DNA of 9,194 nucleotides from the NCBI GenBank assembly GCA_944390615.1, contig CALXRJ010000107.1, positions 1 to 9,194 of the forward strand, given 5' to 3'. The stretch comes from an uncultured Clostridia bacterium. Its GTDB lineage: Bacteria > Bacillota > Clostridia > TANB77 > CAG-508. Position numbers and translations under genes: made by a program. The notes beneath the pieces are model-generated. The model did not search any database and was not told the origin of the DNA. It was given only the letters and a program-made list of their open reading frames with translations. Positions 7,369 to 9,194 of the stretch are shown here, in pieces. Positions within the stretch are counted from its first letter, which is position 1; the number at the start of each line of letters is the position of its first letter.

Positions 7369-8209
7369 ATGTCAATCGTGACATTTTGGAATGGTACAGA
7401 TGAGCAAGTACGGTAACACATCTAGTGCTGTAGCATTAGCTACACAAATAGCCATAGAACACAATATCAAAGTATTACTCATATCCACATCTTTAAATGA
7501 TAGTTTAATAAAAGACAGTTTCTGGCAAGAAAAAAAGAAAAATCCTTTAGTAGGGCTTTTTGGTGTTAGTAACAACAATATAGATAAAAATGGGGTAGAA
7601 GGACTAGATAGAGTCATTAGAAGTAACAAAATATCGCCGGAAATTATAACAGATTATACAAGAATTGTATTATCCAATCGATTAGAAATTCTACTTGGCA
7701 TTGAAGGTACTAGAGAACAATTTAATATGATAAAAGAACGTTATCCACAAATCATTTCTTTAGCCAGTAAATATTATGATGTAGTAATAGTTGACTTAGA
7801 CAGAAATGTGGGGGAACAAACAGAAATAGACATTTTAAAAAATTCAGATATTGTAGTTACCATGGTGTCACAAAGGGCAAACCAAATACAAAAGGTACAA
7901 AAAATCATAAAAGAAAGTGATATTTTACAAGAAGGAAATACCGTAATGGCCATAGGTCGCTATATGGAAGACACAAAATATAATGCCAAAAACATTACGA
8001 GAAACTTGTTAAAGAAAAGAGATATCATAAATGTAATTCCCTATAACAGTTTATTCTTTGAAGCTTCACAAGAAGGAATGGTTGTAGATTTATTTTTAAA
8101 TTTAATGAGATACAAGGAAAAAAGTGGAGAATATAGTTTTATTGGAGAAATCAAAAGACTATATGACACCATAAAAGATAAATTAAGTTTACAACAATAC
8201 AACATATAG
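7369..8209 (+). CDS. Second MinD/ParA-like ATPase, CpaE-type (one +1 shift required)
   Basis: 279 residues when joined at CGGT (7411-7414). The true start is ATG 7369, 7 bases after AGAGGAGG (7354-7361) overlapping the previous stop; the first 14 codons MSIVTFWNGTDEQV form the first beta strand and the start of the P-loop. In triplets CGG is followed at once by TAA (7414-7416). With the shift, the loop reads EQVGNTSSAVALATQIAIEHN, a P-loop in which the usual Lys of GKT is Asn. Later marks are KVLLISTS, YYDVVIVDLDRN (Walker B-like strand, about residues 137-148) and DIVVTMVSQRANQIQKV. Without the shift only an internal start at 7391 is left, losing the first strand. One Arg is coded CGC (7958-7960). 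Confidence 0.75.
7411..7414 (+). other. Recoding site 5: in-frame CGGT, overlapping a UAA stop, expected Gly
   Basis: After CAA GTA, CGG is in frame and the next triplet is TAA (7414-7416). Taking one extra base (CGGT) continues as AAC ACA TCT and places Gly15 in the P-loop position. Outwardly this resembles stop-associated +1 frameshifting, but the shared element with the other sites is CGG, not the stop. Confidence 0.83.
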
Positions 8210-8230
8210 ACAATTTTTTCTTGAAAGAAA

Positions 8231-8263
8231 GGAGGAAGCTTATGTTGAAAAAATCAACATAAG
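8231..8263 (+). promoter_or_regulatory. Ribosome site followed by a perfect 10-bp hairpin over a decoy ATG
   Basis: GGAGG (8231-8235) lies 6 bases before ATG 8242. The arms 8239-8248 (CTTATGTTGA) and 8254-8263 (TCAACATAAG) pair perfectly around a five-A loop and enclose this ATG. It could damp initiation or serve the start of the next gene. No T run follows, so it is not a terminator. Confidence 0.6.
8242..8262 (+). other. Six-codon mini-ORF (MLKKST) before the CpaF-like gene
   Basis: ATG 8242 has the best ribosome site in the intergenic region but reaches TAA at 8260-8262. It is in a different frame from the main gene. A -1 slip in the A6 run (8248-8253) would give MLKKINISGKKAM and fuse it to the CpaF-like frame. 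It may be a leader peptide, the displaced true start of the next gene, or an assembly error of one A. Confidence 0.4.
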
Positions 8264-8276
8264 TGGGAAAAAAGCA

Positions 8277-9194
8277 ATGACAATATCCAATGTAATACTG
8301 ATTGTATTAGTTCTTGGTGCAGCAGCATTATTAATCTATTTTCATATCAAATCACAAAAAAAAGCAGAAGTGGTAACCAAAATAGATGTTGATGACCAAA
8401 CTTATACATTAGAAAAAATGATAGAATTTATTAAGAGAAGATTAGATGAAATTACAAAAATCAATTTATATGATATAGGTTTATCAGAAGAAGAATTAAA
8501 AAGAAGAAAAAATAAAAAATATGAATTAAAAAAGGCTTTAAAAGGATGTACCTATGGAGATGTAAATGATAAAAAATATGTAAAAGAATTAATCTTTGAC
8601 TTATTATCCAAAGAATATGGTGTAACAGAAATGAATATTTCAAAAGCAATTCCTTTTGATGTACCTTCACTTTTGACAGCACAAGATAAATTTGACATAT
8701 TAATTTACATTTACAAAAAAGAATTTGCTTATGAAGCATTAAGTGAATTAATTAGAAAATACAAATTAGATGAATTCAAATATATTCAAGGAGAAACCAA
8801 ACCTTGTTATGTGATAACAGAAGATGAAATCAATGAAATCTTTGAAAAAGAAAATGTCACACTAGGATTTGCCGATAAACTAAATGTTGTAGTACAAAGA
8901 ATTTACCAACAATACAAAGGATATTCTAGTATTGACGAAATTAGAGACATGAACATAGATGGTGTATCTGGAGGTGTATCTGGTCTTCCAGAAAGCTTTA
9001 TGAGCCAGGTAGCACAAACAGACTCAGCAGACTATTTAGCACAAATAGAAGAACATAGAGTACAACGTGCCTGTGACAGTATTTGGATTATGTTTCATGG
9101 TAAATCTATTCGTTTAGCATTTTTATCATTTGGATCAGAGGCGGAATTAAAAAGAGTATGTCAAAACATATATAAATACAACAATCCAGGACAG
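8277..9194 (+). CDS. CpaF/TadA-like secretion ATPase, N-terminal part (runs off the window)
   Basis: 306 codons without a stop to the window end. From ATG 8277 there is a membrane segment (residues 4-22, SNVILIVLVLGAAALLIY), a basic patch, a helical domain (about 45-200) with many Lys/Glu, then DGVSGGVSGLP near residue 228 and a mixed alpha/beta stretch ending FGSEAELKRVCQNIYKYNNPGQ. The last part resembles the N-terminal domain that precedes the nucleotide-binding core in CpaF/VirB11-type ATPases; the Walker motifs lie beyond the window. The ATG at 8277 has only a weak GTGGGA site; the strong GGAGG at 8231 faces ATG 8242 in another frame. Arginines are coded CGT at 9066 and 9111. Assignment rests on sequence pattern and position after the ParA-like genes. 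Confidence 0.65.
   Translation, partial: MTISNVILIVLVLGAAALLIYFHIKSQKKAEVVTKIDVDDQTYTLEKMIEFIKRRLDEITKINLYDIGLSEEELKRRKNKKYELKKALKGCTYGDVNDKKYVKELIFDLLSKEYGVTEMNISKAIPFDVPSLLTAQDKFDILIYIYKKEFAYEALSELIRKYKLDEFKYIQGETKPCYVITEDEINEIFEKENVTLGFADKLNVVVQRIYQQYKGYSSIDEIRDMNIDGVSGGVSGLPESFMSQVAQTDSADYLAQIEEHRVQRACDSIWIMFHGKSIRLAFLSFGSEAELKRVCQNIYKYNNPGQ

Overview
The window is about two-thirds A+T and all genes are on the + strand. It carries a complete spoIIIA sporulation operon (spoIIIAA to spoIIIAH), so it comes from an endospore-forming Firmicute. Protein style and the second locus suggest an uncultured low-GC Clostridia member; that placement is inference.

Layout: 5-5245 is spoIIIAA-AB-AC-AD-AE-AF-AG-AH, whose products build the channel between mother cell and forespore. 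5244-5321 is a Rho-independent terminator. 5322-5460 is AT-rich spacer with a probable sigma-A type promoter at 5384-5412. 5461-9194 is the start of a Tad/Flp-pilus-like (type II/IV secretion family) locus: a membrane-anchored SAF/CpaB-like protein, two MinD/ParA (CpaE-like) proteins with degenerate P-loops, and the N-terminal 306 codons of a CpaF-like ATPase that runs off the window.

The main result is a recoding signal. Four genes (spoIIIAA twice, spoIIIAE, spoIIIAH and the second ParA-like gene) are each broken by exactly one extra base, and all five breaks are the same: an in-frame CGG followed by N, where family conservation expects one glycine (GGN). Reading CGGN as a four-base unit, or skipping its C, restores a full-length family-typical protein every time, including the Walker A glycine of SpoIIIAA. 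I find 21 CGG trinucleotides on the + strand: 16 lie out of frame inside intact genes, and the only five in-frame ones are the five break points. CGA, CGT and CGC are used in frame as arginine without any break. The simplest reading is that CGG is not an arginine codon here and that CGGN is read as glycine with a +1 shift, perhaps by a tRNA-Gly with an enlarged anticodon loop. A systematic assembly artefact is the main rival explanation.

A second, weaker oddity lies before the CpaF-like gene: a strong Shine-Dalgarno leads into a six-codon mini-ORF inside a perfect 10-bp hairpin, in a different frame from the main protein, with an A6 run where a -1 slip would join the two.
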